Shown: positions 46,891-55,281 of the stretch, in pieces
How positions within the stretch are numbered: position 1 is the stretch's first letter
Layout of the letters: each line of letters begins with the position of its first letter
Source of the DNA: CAMDHY01 sp046156265
Lineage (GTDB): Bacteria; Pseudomonadota; Alphaproteobacteria; Rhizobiales; Segnochrobactraceae
Assembly: GCF_046156265.1 (NCBI RefSeq)
Contig: NZ_JAWDIR010000011.1
Span: 1,054,001 to 1,118,000 of the forward strand
Reading direction: 5' to 3'
Length of the DNA: 64,000 bases
The notes under the pieces: generated by a model
Databases searched by the model: none
Seen by the model: the letters and a program-made list of their open reading frames with translations, nothing else
What the model was told of the DNA's origin: nothing
Made by a program: the position numbers and the translations under genes

Positions 46891-48786
46891 TCAGGACCCG
46901 GTGTCGCGGTCGAGACCGACCACCGCCGAGAAGGCCTGCTGGTTCACCGCCACGCCGAGCGTACGCTCCATCTCGGTGACGTAGTCGGTCAGTAGCGAGT
47001 TGCCGATGGCGCGCGACAGCTCGCCGCCGAGCTCGGACATCTCCGGCGTCTCGGCGAAGAAGGCAGGCTCGGTGATCTGGTCGACGACCAGCACGGTGCG
47101 GCCACCGTCCTGTGCCGGCGCGGTGGCGACGGTACCGGTGCCGCCACTGAACGCCGCGGCGACGGCCTGAGGAGTGAGGCCGTCGACCGTGCCGCCGCGC
47201 TTGAAGGGCGCCGACGTGGCGACCGTCGCATTCAGCGTCGTGGCTGCGGCGTCGATCGACTCGCCGCCGCGGATGCGCTCGGCGACGTCGGTCGCGAGCT
47301 TGTCGAGGGCGAGCGCGGTCTCCGCCTCGCGCCAGGCCGCGACGACCGGGTCGCGGACCTCGTCGAGGGTGCGGTCGCGGGCCGGGATGACGTCCGACAC
47401 CTCGAACCAGGCGAAGCCGCGGCGATCGACCTGGACCGGATCGGGCTCGGTGCCGGGGTCGGCATCGAAGGCGCCCGTGAGCACCGCCGTGCCGCCGGGA
47501 ACGGCCGGCTTCGTGCCATCGGCGGTGGCGCCGGTGGCGTCGACCGCCTGCACGGTCTGCAGCGGGATCTTGAAGCGCTCGCCGATCTCGGCGAGCGTCG
47601 AGCCGCCGGCGCGGGCGTCCTCGACCTCGTCATAGAGAGAGGCGACATCGGCCGTGGCGCGCTCGGCGGCGATCTCCTGCTTCAGCGTGTCCTTGACCTC
47701 GTCGAAGGGCTGGCGGGCGCTGGGCGCGATCTCGGTGACGCGCAGCAGCACCGGGCCGAAGCGGCCGTCGACGACCCGCGTCTCGCCCGCAGCCATCGCG
47801 AAGGCAGCGTCGGCGACTGCGGCATCGATCAGGTCGGTCTTGGCGACGAGGCCGAGGTCGGCGTCGCCGGGCTTCAGGCCGCGCTCGGCGAGGATCGCGT
47901 CGATGGCGGTTCCGGTGGCAAGCGCCGCCACGGCGGCATCGGCGGCGGCGCGATCGGGGAAGACGATCTGGTCGACACGGCGCTTCTCCGGCGTACCGAA
48001 GCGGCCGCTCGCGCGGTCGTAGGCAGCGCGCGCCTCGTCGTCGCTGACGGATGCCGGGTCGGCTATCGTCTGCGGATCGGCCAGCATGACGGCGAAGGTG
48101 CGGTACTCCGGTGCGCGGAACTGCGCCTTGTTCGCCTCGAAATAGGTCGCGAGCGCCTCGTCGGTCGGCTCGCCGGGGGCCGGGGCGGCGGACGGCGGCA
48201 GCGTCAGATAGCGGACGGTCCGCTCCTCGTTCTGGTAGCGGTTGACCGCCTCCAGATAGGTGTTCGGCGTCTCCAGTCCGCCGATCAGGCCGTCGGCGAT
48301 CTGCCGGCGCTCGGCGAGCCCGAACATCGCCTCGACATACTGCGCCTCGGTCAGATCGCTCTGCTGCAGCAGCATCCGCATGCGCTCGCGGTCGAAGTTG
48401 CCGGCGGCGCCCTGGAAGGACGGGTCGGTCTTGATCTGGCGCGCGAGTTCGGCGTCAGACAGGCCGAGGCCGAGCCCGTTCGCCACCTCCGACATCGTCG
48501 CCTCGGTGATCAGGCGGCCGAGCACCTGCTGCGGCACGCCGAGCTGGGCGGCTTCCGTCGGCGACAGGGCGCGACCGATCTGGCGGGTGTAGCCCTGGAT
48601 GGCGCGGGCGTAGTCCTGCTGGAAGCGGGCCGTCGGGATTTCGGTGTCGCCGACGGTGACGATGATGTTGGTCGCCCCGCCACCGAGGAAGCCGGAGACG
48701 CCCCAGACGGCGAAGCTCGCGACCAGGATGCCGATGAGGATCTTAGCGACCCAGGTCTGGGCGCCGCGGCGCATCTGGTCGAGCAT
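46891..48786 (-). CDS. ppiD: PpiD-like SurA N-domain peptidyl-prolyl isomerase
   Basis: 631-residue inner-membrane-anchored periplasmic folding factor. A short cytoplasmic start and membrane helix (WVAKILIGILVASFAVWGV, about residues 12-30) are followed by a SurA-type N-terminal chaperone domain (FQQDYARAIQGYTRQIGRAL) and a parvulin-like PPIC segment (FGTPEKRRVDQIVFPDR, around residues 255-370). A long C-terminal region follows. ATG 48786 (MLDQMRRGAQTW) is typical. It is divergent from tpiA and first in the trp-moa operon, as in many Hyphomicrobiales. Confidence 0.92.
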   Translation of the reverse strand: MLDQMRRGAQTWVAKILIGILVASFAVWGVSGFLGGGATNIIVTVGDTEIPTARFQQDYARAIQGYTRQIGRALSPTEAAQLGVPQQVLGRLITEATMSEVANGLGLGLSDAELARQIKTDPSFQGAAGNFDRERMRMLLQQSDLTEAQYVEAMFGLAERRQIADGLIGGLETPNTYLEAVNRYQNEERTVRYLTLPPSAAPAPGEPTDEALATYFEANKAQFRAPEYRTFAVMLADPQTIADPASVSDDEARAAYDRASGRFGTPEKRRVDQIVFPDRAAADAAVAALATGTAIDAILAERGLKPGDADLGLVAKTDLIDAAVADAAFAMAAGETRVVDGRFGPVLLRVTEIAPSARQPFDEVKDTLKQEIAAERATADVASLYDEVEDARAGGSTLAEIGERFKIPLQTVQAVDATGATADGTKPAVPGGTAVLTGAFDADPGTEPDPVQVDRRGFAWFEVSDVIPARDRTLDEVRDPVVAAWREAETALALDKLATDVAERIRGGESIDAAATTLNATVATSAPFKRGGTVDGLTPQAVAAAFSGGTGTVATAPAQDGGRTVLVVDQITEPAFFAETPEMSELGGELSRAIGNSLLTDYVTEMERTLGVAVNQQAFSAVVGLDRDTGS

Positions 48787-48988
48787 GGACTTATGGTTCC
48801 AATCGTCGTGGGACGGCGGCACTCCCGTCGGGGTCGGCCGAAGCGCGCGGATCATAGTGAGCCGGACCCGGAGGGACAAGGCGAACCGGTTGCGGCCTCG
48901 CTTGGCCCGCCGGCCCGGCTCTGCTACCCGGTGGGACGAGGGACGACGCCGGGACGGACCGGGCGCGAGAGACATTCGGGAGGACGAC

Positions 48989-49744
48989 GTGCGGCCGCTG
49001 ATCGCCGGAAACTGGAAGATGAACGGGCTGAAGGCGGCCCTGCCGGAGCTGCGCCGGATGATCGACGGCTATGATCCGTCGCTGCGTGCCCGCGCGGATC
49101 TGATGGTGTGCCCGCCCGCGACGCTGGTGGCCGCCGCCGCCGAACTCGCCGCCGGTTCCGGCATCGTGATCGGCGGCCAGGACTGCCACGCCCGCGCCAG
49201 TGGCGCGCACACAGGCGACGTGTCGGCCGAGATGCTGGCGGACGCCGGCGCAGTGGCAGTGATCGTCGGCCACTCGGAGCGGCGCACGGATCACAAGGAG
49301 CGCGACGCCGACGTCCGCGCCAAGGCCGAGGCCGCGCGGCGGGCCGGGCTCACCGCCATCGTCTGCGTCGGCGAGACGCGGGCGGAGCGCGATGGCGGCC
49401 GGGCGCTCGCCGTCGTCGCCGAGCAGCTCGCCGGCTCGATCCCGGACGGCGCCGACGGCGCACGGCTGATCGTCGCCTACGAGCCGGTGTGGGCGATCGG
49501 CACCGGCCTGACGCCGACCGTCGCGGACGTCGCGGAGATGCACGCGGCCATCCGGAGGGTCCTGACGACACGCTTCGGCTCCGCGGCGGCCGATCTGCGC
49601 CTCCTCTACGGCGGCTCGGTGAAGCCCGGCAACGCGGCGGAGCTCCTCGCCGTGCCGAACGTCGACGGCGCGCTCGTCGGCGGCGCGAGCCTGAAGGCCG
49701 ACGACTTCCTCGGCATCGCCCGCGGCGCGCCCACGCGGGCTTGA
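48989..49744 (+). CDS. tpiA: Triosephosphate isomerase
   Basis: 251-residue TIM interconverting dihydroxyacetone phosphate and glyceraldehyde-3-phosphate. N-terminal GNWKMNG with the catalytic Lys, VIVGHSERR (catalytic His), AYEPVWAIGTG (catalytic Glu) and YGGSVKPGNA phosphate loop. GTG 48989 follows GGGAGG; the long upstream frame is antisense to ppiD. secG, the usual downstream neighbour in this order, is absent; a hydrolase gene follows instead. Confidence 0.96.
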   Translation: MRPLIAGNWKMNGLKAALPELRRMIDGYDPSLRARADLMVCPPATLVAAAAELAAGSGIVIGGQDCHARASGAHTGDVSAEMLADAGAVAVIVGHSERRTDHKERDADVRAKAEAARRAGLTAIVCVGETRAERDGGRALAVVAEQLAGSIPDGADGARLIVAYEPVWAIGTGLTPTVADVAEMHAAIRRVLTTRFGSAAADLRLLYGGSVKPGNAAELLAVPNVDGALVGGASLKADDFLGIARGAPTRA

Positions 49745-49783
49745 AAGGGTCGTAGAGCCGCGGTCAAGACGAGGGGAACGACG

Positions 49784-50476
49784 ATGACGCCACTTCTCCT
49801 CGTGCCCGGCCTCGGCTGCACGGCGCGCCTCTACGCGCCGCAGGTCGCCGTGCTCGCCGACGTTGCCGAGACGCACATCGTCGATCACGGCAGCCACGCG
49901 AGCATCGCCGAGATCGCCGCGGCGGCGCTGGCATCGGCGCCGCCCACCTTCGCTCTCGCCGGGTTGTCGATGGGCGGCTACGTCGCCTTCGAGATGATGC
50001 GGCAGGCACCTGAGCGCATCACCCGGCTGGCACTGCTCGACACGATGGCGCGGCCCGATTCGCCGGCGATCCTCGAGCGCCGCCACCGCCACCTCTCCCT
50101 CATCGCCGATGGCCACTATCCGGAGGTGATCGAGGCGCTGCTGCCCGTGCTCGTCCACCCAGACCGGCTGCATGACGAGGCCCTCGTCGCCGTCATCCGC
50201 GAGATGGCCGACGACACCGCCGCGGAGCGGTTCGCCCGGCAGATGCGGGCGATCATGGGCCGCGCCGATTCGCGGCCGACCCTTGCCGCCATCCGTTGCC
50301 CGACGCTGGTGCTGGTCGGGGCCGAGGACGCGCTGACGCCGCCGGATCTCGCCCGCGAGATGCACGAGGCCATCGCCGGCAGCCGCCTCGTCGTCGTGCC
50401 CGACTGCGGCCACCTCTCGACGATCGAGAGGCCGGAGGCAGTGACGGCAGTGCTCAGGGCGTGGCTGGCTGGTTGA
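49784..50476 (+). CDS. Alpha/beta hydrolase
   Basis: 230-residue alpha/beta-fold hydrolase with nucleophile elbow GLSMGGYVAFEM, acid loop GAEDALTPPDLAREMH and catalytic His in DCGHLSTIERPE. Oxyanion region LLLVPGLGCTARLY. Substrate unknown; the closest known groups are small esterases and lactonases such as 3-oxoadipate enol-lactonase-like proteins. It is 39 bp downstream of tpiA on the same strand but functionally unrelated as far as can be seen. Confidence 0.88.
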   Translation: MTPLLLVPGLGCTARLYAPQVAVLADVAETHIVDHGSHASIAEIAAAALASAPPTFALAGLSMGGYVAFEMMRQAPERITRLALLDTMARPDSPAILERRHRHLSLIADGHYPEVIEALLPVLVHPDRLHDEALVAVIREMADDTAAERFARQMRAIMGRADSRPTLAAIRCPTLVLVGAEDALTPPDLAREMHEAIAGSRLVVVPDCGHLSTIERPEAVTAVLRAWLAG

Positions 50477-50485
50477 GGCCGCTGC

Positions 50486-51235
50486 TCAGACCGGCTCGCT
50501 GCGATCCGCATAGAACGCCGCGAAGTCGTCGGCGTAGCGCTTCCGCATGAGATCGACGACGGCCGGGTCGGCGAACAGAGCCGGCAGATCGTCGGCGCCG
50601 CCGCGGCGCTTGTTGACGTGGGGGAGCGCCCCGAGGTCCGGGCCGCCGCGGGAGAGTACCGTCTCGCGGACGTTTGCCCAGTCGGGGCCGATCGTCTCGA
50701 AGCGGCCGACGAAGGACGGCACGACGCGGCCCTTCAGCGTCAGCATCGAGGCCTGTGAGCGGAAATGGTCGTCGGCGATGGAGTCGGGTGTCGCGGCGAC
50801 GCGCGCGACGAAGGCCGGGAACGTCATCCCCTGGCGGAATCCGAGCTCGGCGAACAGCGGCGGGAAGGTCTGCGGCGCGACGATCTTGTTGACGTAACAG
50901 GAGGCGAGCCGGTCGAACGGGTCGCGGACGAAGGCGAAGACGAAGAGGTCGTCTCGGCCGGCCATCTCGCCGGCGCTCGCCATGTAGACGGGGCCGTCCC
51001 TGCCGCGCTGCCAGTAGCGGTCGCGGCCCGGGCGCTCGTCTATGTCCGGGTCGACGGGGACGTGGCGGGCGATGGCGTTCTTGATCGACGAGTTGGCCGC
51101 CTTCGGCACGCGGCCATAGGCGAGCTTCAGCGCCGGCACGACGATGAACGCCCGGGTCGGCGGCAGCAGGCCGAGCGCCCCGAGGGCGCGCTGGAGGTGA
51201 AGGCGCGGCGTCACGCGGCTCCTTTGCCCGCTCAC
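50486..51235 (-). CDS. Sulfotransferase family 2 protein
   Basis: 249-residue protein resembling Golgi-type carbohydrate sulfotransferases (Sulfotransfer_2). The 5'-PAPS phosphosulfate loop is YGRVPKAANSSIKNAI and the 3'-phosphate site is FAFVRDPFDRLASCYVNK. It would transfer sulfate from PAPS to a cell-surface glycan or lipid; the acceptor is unknown. The start is a GTG at 51235 (an alternative GTG lies at 51214). It is encoded 29 bp downstream of recQ, facing the convergent hydrolase gene. Confidence 0.85.
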   Translation of the reverse strand: MSGQRSRVTPRLHLQRALGALGLLPPTRAFIVVPALKLAYGRVPKAANSSIKNAIARHVPVDPDIDERPGRDRYWQRGRDGPVYMASAGEMAGRDDLFVFAFVRDPFDRLASCYVNKIVAPQTFPPLFAELGFRQGMTFPAFVARVAATPDSIADDHFRSQASMLTLKGRVVPSFVGRFETIGPDWANVRETVLSRGGPDLGALPHVNKRRGGADDLPALFADPAVVDLMRKRYADDFAAFYADRSEPV

Positions 51236-51264
51236 GCGGCGTGAGTCGAGATGGCGGGAGGCGT

Positions 51265-53064
51265 TCAGCCGCGCAAGGCGGCGAGGAAGGCCTTGCCGAA
51301 GGCGGCGAGCTTCGCCTGGCCGACACCGCGCACGTTCGCCAGCCCCTCGAGGCTGTCCGGCTTCGTCACCGCCATCTCTTCGAGCGTGCGGTCGGCGAAG
51401 ACAACGTAGGCTGGCACGCCACGCTCGGCGGCGAGTTCGCGCCGCAGCGCCTTCAGGCGGGCGAGAAGCGGCCCGTCCACCGAGCCGACTGGCATCGCTG
51501 CCGGTGCCGCCTTGCGGCGCTTGCCGGCGCGCGGGGCCCGCATGGTGAACTCGGCGCCCTCGAGGATCTCACGGCCGCGGTCGGTGAGGCGCATCGCGCC
51601 ATAGGCGGTCGAATCGACCATCAGGGCTCCGCCGGCGACGAGCTGTCGGACGATCGAGCGCCACTCGGTCGCCTTGTGGGCGCCGCCCGCGCCGAAGCCC
51701 GGCAGCTTCTCGTGGCCGCGCCGGAGCACCGGCTCGCTCTGTTCGCCAACGGCGAGCGAGACGAGGTGGCCGGCGCCGAAGCGCTCGCCGGTCAGGCGCG
51801 CCAGCGACAGGATGAGGCGGGCCTCAGCGCTGCCGTCGACCACCGCCGGCGGATCGAGGCAGACGTCGCAGTTGCCGCATGGGCCGCTTTCCTCGCCGAA
51901 ATAGGACAGCAGCACCTGGCGACGGCAGGTCGTGGCCTCGCAGAAGCCGATCATCGCTTCGAGCCGGCGCGCCTCGATGCGGCGGCGGTCCGGCTCCGGC
52001 ACCTCGTCGATGAAACGGCGGCGGGTGCGGACGTCCTCCAGGCCGTAGAGCAACATCGCCTCGGCCGCCTCGCCGTCGCGGCCGGCGCGGCCGATCTCCT
52101 GGTAGTAGGCCTCGAGCGTGCCGGGGATGTCGGCGTGCAGCACCCAGCGCACGTCGGACTTGTCGATGCCCATGCCGAAGGCGACGGTCGCCACCATGAC
52201 GACGCCCTGCTCGGCCAGGAACGCCTCCTGGTTCGCCGCCCGCACGTCCGGCGGCAGGCCGGCATGATAGGGCAGCGCCCGCACGCCGAGGCCGGCGAGA
52301 CGCTCGGCGGTGTCCTCCACCTTCTTGCGCGAGACGCGGTAGACGATGCCGTTGGTGCCCGCGCGCGCCTTGACGAAGCGGGCGATCTGCTCGCCGGTGT
52401 CGGCCTTCTCGGCGACGGTGAGCGAGATGTTCGGCCTGTCGAAGCCGGCGACGAAGACCGTGGCGCGGCCGGCGAACATGCGCTCGACGATGTCGTCGCG
52501 GGTGGCCGCGTCGGCGGTGGCGGTGAGCGCCACGATCGGCACCTCGGGGAAGTGCTCGCGCACGGCGCCGAGGCCGAGATAATCGGCGCGGAACGAGTGG
52601 CCCCACTGCGAGATGCAGTGGGCCTCGTCGACGGCGACGAGCCGGACCGGCAGGCGCGAGAGCGAGGCGAGCATGCGCTCGGTCATCAGCCGCTCGGGGG
52701 CGAGGAACAGGAAGCGCGACTGGCCGGACTGGACGCGCCGCCAGGCGGCGACGTTGTCGTCGCGCGAGCGGCCGGAGTGGATCGCCTCGGCGCCGACGCC
52801 GTTGAGGCGCAAGCCAGCGATCTGGTCGTCCATCAGCGCGATCAGCGGCGAGACGACGAGCGTCAGCCCGTCGAGCACCAGCCCCGGCACCTGGTAGCAG
52901 AGCGACTTGCCGGCGCCCGTCGGCATCACGGCGAGCGTGTGGCGGCCGGAGAGGACGGCGTCGACGACCTCCTCCTGGCCGGGGCGGAAGCCGGGAAAGC
53001 CGAAGGTCTCCGCCAGCACTGCGCTCTTGCGGGCGACAAGATCCGGAGAAAGGGGCGGGGGCAT
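51265..53064 (-). CDS. recQ: ATP-dependent DNA helicase RecQ
   Basis: 599-residue 3'-5' helicase. Walker A MPTGAGKSLCYQ, the aromatic-rich loop VDEAHCISQWGHSFRADY, motif VI QEIGRAGRDG, and the RQC zinc site CEATTCRRQVLLSYFGEE followed by CGNCDVC. A C-terminal HRDC domain (VVFADRTLEEMAVTKPDSLE) is complete. ATG 53064 is preferred to a TTG two codons upstream. Standard full-length RecQ architecture, involved in recombination repair. Confidence 0.96.
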   Translation of the reverse strand: MPPPLSPDLVARKSAVLAETFGFPGFRPGQEEVVDAVLSGRHTLAVMPTGAGKSLCYQVPGLVLDGLTLVVSPLIALMDDQIAGLRLNGVGAEAIHSGRSRDDNVAAWRRVQSGQSRFLFLAPERLMTERMLASLSRLPVRLVAVDEAHCISQWGHSFRADYLGLGAVREHFPEVPIVALTATADAATRDDIVERMFAGRATVFVAGFDRPNISLTVAEKADTGEQIARFVKARAGTNGIVYRVSRKKVEDTAERLAGLGVRALPYHAGLPPDVRAANQEAFLAEQGVVMVATVAFGMGIDKSDVRWVLHADIPGTLEAYYQEIGRAGRDGEAAEAMLLYGLEDVRTRRRFIDEVPEPDRRRIEARRLEAMIGFCEATTCRRQVLLSYFGEESGPCGNCDVCLDPPAVVDGSAEARLILSLARLTGERFGAGHLVSLAVGEQSEPVLRRGHEKLPGFGAGGAHKATEWRSIVRQLVAGGALMVDSTAYGAMRLTDRGREILEGAEFTMRAPRAGKRRKAAPAAMPVGSVDGPLLARLKALRRELAAERGVPAYVVFADRTLEEMAVTKPDSLEGLANVRGVGQAKLAAFGKAFLAALRG

Positions 53065-53240
53065 CGGCAACCGGGGTCGGGAGGATTCGAGCGCGCCGGA
53101 AGACTAGCGAAAGCCGCGGTCGCGCGGGAGGCCGCTGTCGCCGCAGTGGTGGAAGGTGTGGACAACGTCGGCCGGGAGCCGGCGGGGACCGCGCTCGTCG
53201 GCGTGCGGACGTGATGTCTCGTTTGGTGCCGCAAACGAAA

Positions 53241-53266
53241 GCGGCCGGGGATTTCGCCCCGGCCGC
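53241..53266 (-). terminator. Terminator of the Tim44-like gene
   Basis: Perfect 10-bp stem GCGGCCGGGG / CCCCGGCCGC around a six-base loop. On the minus strand it is followed by T-rich sequence (TTTCGTTT), 27 bp after the stop codon. Confidence 0.6.
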
Positions 53267-53293
53267 CGGTCTCGTGGTCAGTCGCCTCGGACG

Positions 53294-54409
53294 TCAGGCG
53301 GCGGACTGGATCGCCGCGAGCTTCCAGTCGGCGCCCGGGTCGCGGACGAACGTCCAAAGCTCGACCGATTCGGACGGGTCCTCGCTGCCCTCGACCAGGT
53401 CGCCCGTGGCGCGGTCGCGCAGCATGTCACGGCTCTCGTAGTGGAGGGCGACGGTGACGTAGTCGCGACCGTCCTCCGACCACGCCTCGGCGACGTCGCC
53501 GTCGAGCAGGCGGACGTCGAGCACCTCGTTGCGCTGGCCCTTCGTTGCGGTCTCGCCGATCTCCTCGGCGAGGTAGCCCATCGCCTCGGGCGTCGTCAGG
53601 GTGCGCAGCCGGCCGAAGTCCTCGCGGCTGTAGGCGGCCTGCACCTCGGTGAGCAGACGCTCGAAGGTGTCGAGGTCCTCGGCCGACACGCCGATCTCGT
53701 CACCCGACCAGCGGCCGTCTCCGAGACGCTCGCTCGGGGGCGGAGTGGCGCCGTAGCCCATCGGGCCAGAGCCCTGGTTCGCCGCCGGCTGACCGCCGCC
53801 ACCGAACATCCCACCGGCCAGTCCACCCGCGGCAGGAATGCCGCTGCGACCGCGGGCCGGTGCGACGTCGACACCGCGAAGGTCGGGCTGCACGGTGGCG
53901 CTGCCGCTCCCGGCACCTGCGCCGGCACCCGCATAGCGGGACGTCGAGCCCTGCTGGCGGCTGCGGAAGAAGCGCATCACCAGCCAGATGACGCCGCCGA
54001 TCAGGGCGAGCTGCAGGAGCAGGCCGAGGAAGCCCGCGGCCCCGCCGAGGCCGTTGCCCATCAGCATGCCGAACAGGCCGCCGAGGGCGAGGCCGCCGAG
54101 CAGCGGGCCGAGGAAGCCACCACCGAACATGCCGGGGCGCTGCGCAGCCGCCGCCGCGCCGCCGGGCTGCGCGGCGGCACCGGGCTGCTGCGCCGGGCGC
54201 GGCGTCATCGTGCGCTCGATCGGGGCGCCGGTGCGGGGGGCGATGTTGGTCGGAGGCGGCGCCTGGAAGGTGCGCGCGCCGCGGCTGCCGAAGGAGCCGA
54301 ACGAGCCAGCGCGGCGGGCATCGGCGTGGTCGACGACGACCACCAGCGTGCCGACGGCGAGCAGGAGCGCGGCGGCGACGCGGCCGGTCCGGGACAGGAA
54401 CTTGTTCAT
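53294..54409 (-). CDS. Tim44-domain membrane protein
   Basis: 371-residue protein. An N-terminal signal/anchor (LSRTGRVAAALLLAVGTLVV) is followed by a Pro/Ala/Gln-rich stretch and a Gly-rich double membrane region (FLGLLLQLALIGGVIWLVM near residues 125-145). A Gly-rich linker then leads to a C-terminal Tim44-like domain (about 235-371: FERLLTEVQAAYSREDFGRL, VTVALHYESRDML). Bacterial relatives of mitochondrial Tim44 are common in alphaproteobacteria; their role is uncertain, perhaps membrane-protein handling. ATG 54409. Confidence 0.88.
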   Translation of the reverse strand: MNKFLSRTGRVAAALLLAVGTLVVVVDHADARRAGSFGSFGSRGARTFQAPPPTNIAPRTGAPIERTMTPRPAQQPGAAAQPGGAAAAAQRPGMFGGGFLGPLLGGLALGGLFGMLMGNGLGGAAGFLGLLLQLALIGGVIWLVMRFFRSRQQGSTSRYAGAGAGAGSGSATVQPDLRGVDVAPARGRSGIPAAGGLAGGMFGGGGQPAANQGSGPMGYGATPPPSERLGDGRWSGDEIGVSAEDLDTFERLLTEVQAAYSREDFGRLRTLTTPEAMGYLAEEIGETATKGQRNEVLDVRLLDGDVAEAWSEDGRDYVTVALHYESRDMLRDRATGDLVEGSEDPSESVELWTFVRDPGADWKLAAIQSAA

Positions 54410-54583
54410 CGGTCCAGCAGTCTCCCTCGTGGTGCCACCGCCCGTTTGGGCCGATCGAGAAACGAACGGTGTGGCCGCCGGGTTTCCGGTGACCGAATGA
54501 AGTCGGATATAGGAAAGCGCGCGACGGGTTGCGAGAGCCGCTCCGCTTGATCGACTGAAAATCCAGCCTTCGGGAGCGCGCGC

Positions 54584-55162
54584 GTGCCGCCGGATTCGCT
54601 TTTCTCGCGGGACGTCGTGACGGTCGCCCAGGCACTCGTCGGCGCTCGACTGCTCGTCGCCGGCGTCGGCGGCACGATCGTCGAGACCGAGGCCTACCAT
54701 TGCGATGACCCGGCCTCGCACTCCTTCATCGGCCAGACCCCGCGCAACGCCGCGATGTTCGGCCCACCGGGGCGCGCCTACGTCTACCGCTCCTACGGCA
54801 TCCACTGGTGCCTCAACGTCGTCTGCGGGGTGCCGGGGGAGGGCAGTGCCGTGCTGATCCGGGCCATCAAGCCCGAACTCGGCCTCGAGGCGATGCGGGC
54901 GCGGCGGGGCGGCGTTGCCGACCGACTACTCTGCGCGGGGCCGGGTCGCCTCTGCCAGGCGCTCGCCGTGACGGGCGCGCACGACGGACTGCCGCTGGAT
55001 GCCGCGCCGTTCGAATTCTCGTGGCCGTTGGAGCCAGTCGCGCTGGCGGTCGACCGCCGCATCGGCATCTCCAAGGCAGCCGACGCGCCGCTGCGCTTCG
55101 GGCTCGCCGGATCGCCCTTCGTCAGCCGCCCCTTCGGTAGGGGCGCCGCCGGCGGCCTTTGA
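54584..55162 (+). CDS. DNA-3-methyladenine glycosylase (AAG/MPG family)
   Basis: 192-residue base-excision-repair glycosylase of the AAG type, removing alkylated purines. The catalytic Glu is in IVETEAYHCDDPASHSF, the intercalating region in YVYRSYGIHWCLNVV, and GAVLIRAIKP-like VLIRAIKPELGLEAMR follows. The GTG start at 54584 has GGGAG seven bases upstream. It is divergent from the Tim44-like gene. The end (RPFGRGAAGGL) is short but normal for this family. Confidence 0.92.
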   Translation: MPPDSLFSRDVVTVAQALVGARLLVAGVGGTIVETEAYHCDDPASHSFIGQTPRNAAMFGPPGRAYVYRSYGIHWCLNVVCGVPGEGSAVLIRAIKPELGLEAMRARRGGVADRLLCAGPGRLCQALAVTGAHDGLPLDAAPFEFSWPLEPVALAVDRRIGISKAADAPLRFGLAGSPFVSRPFGRGAAGGL

Positions 55163-55281
55163 CGCTCTGGCAAAAGTGATCAGCCGTCTTCAACGCTTTT
55201 GCTTGTCGGACAGCCTTGGCATAAGGAGCGGTCAAGATCGCCGTCGAGCGACCAGAACACGACCGAGGGAGAGAAGCCGTC

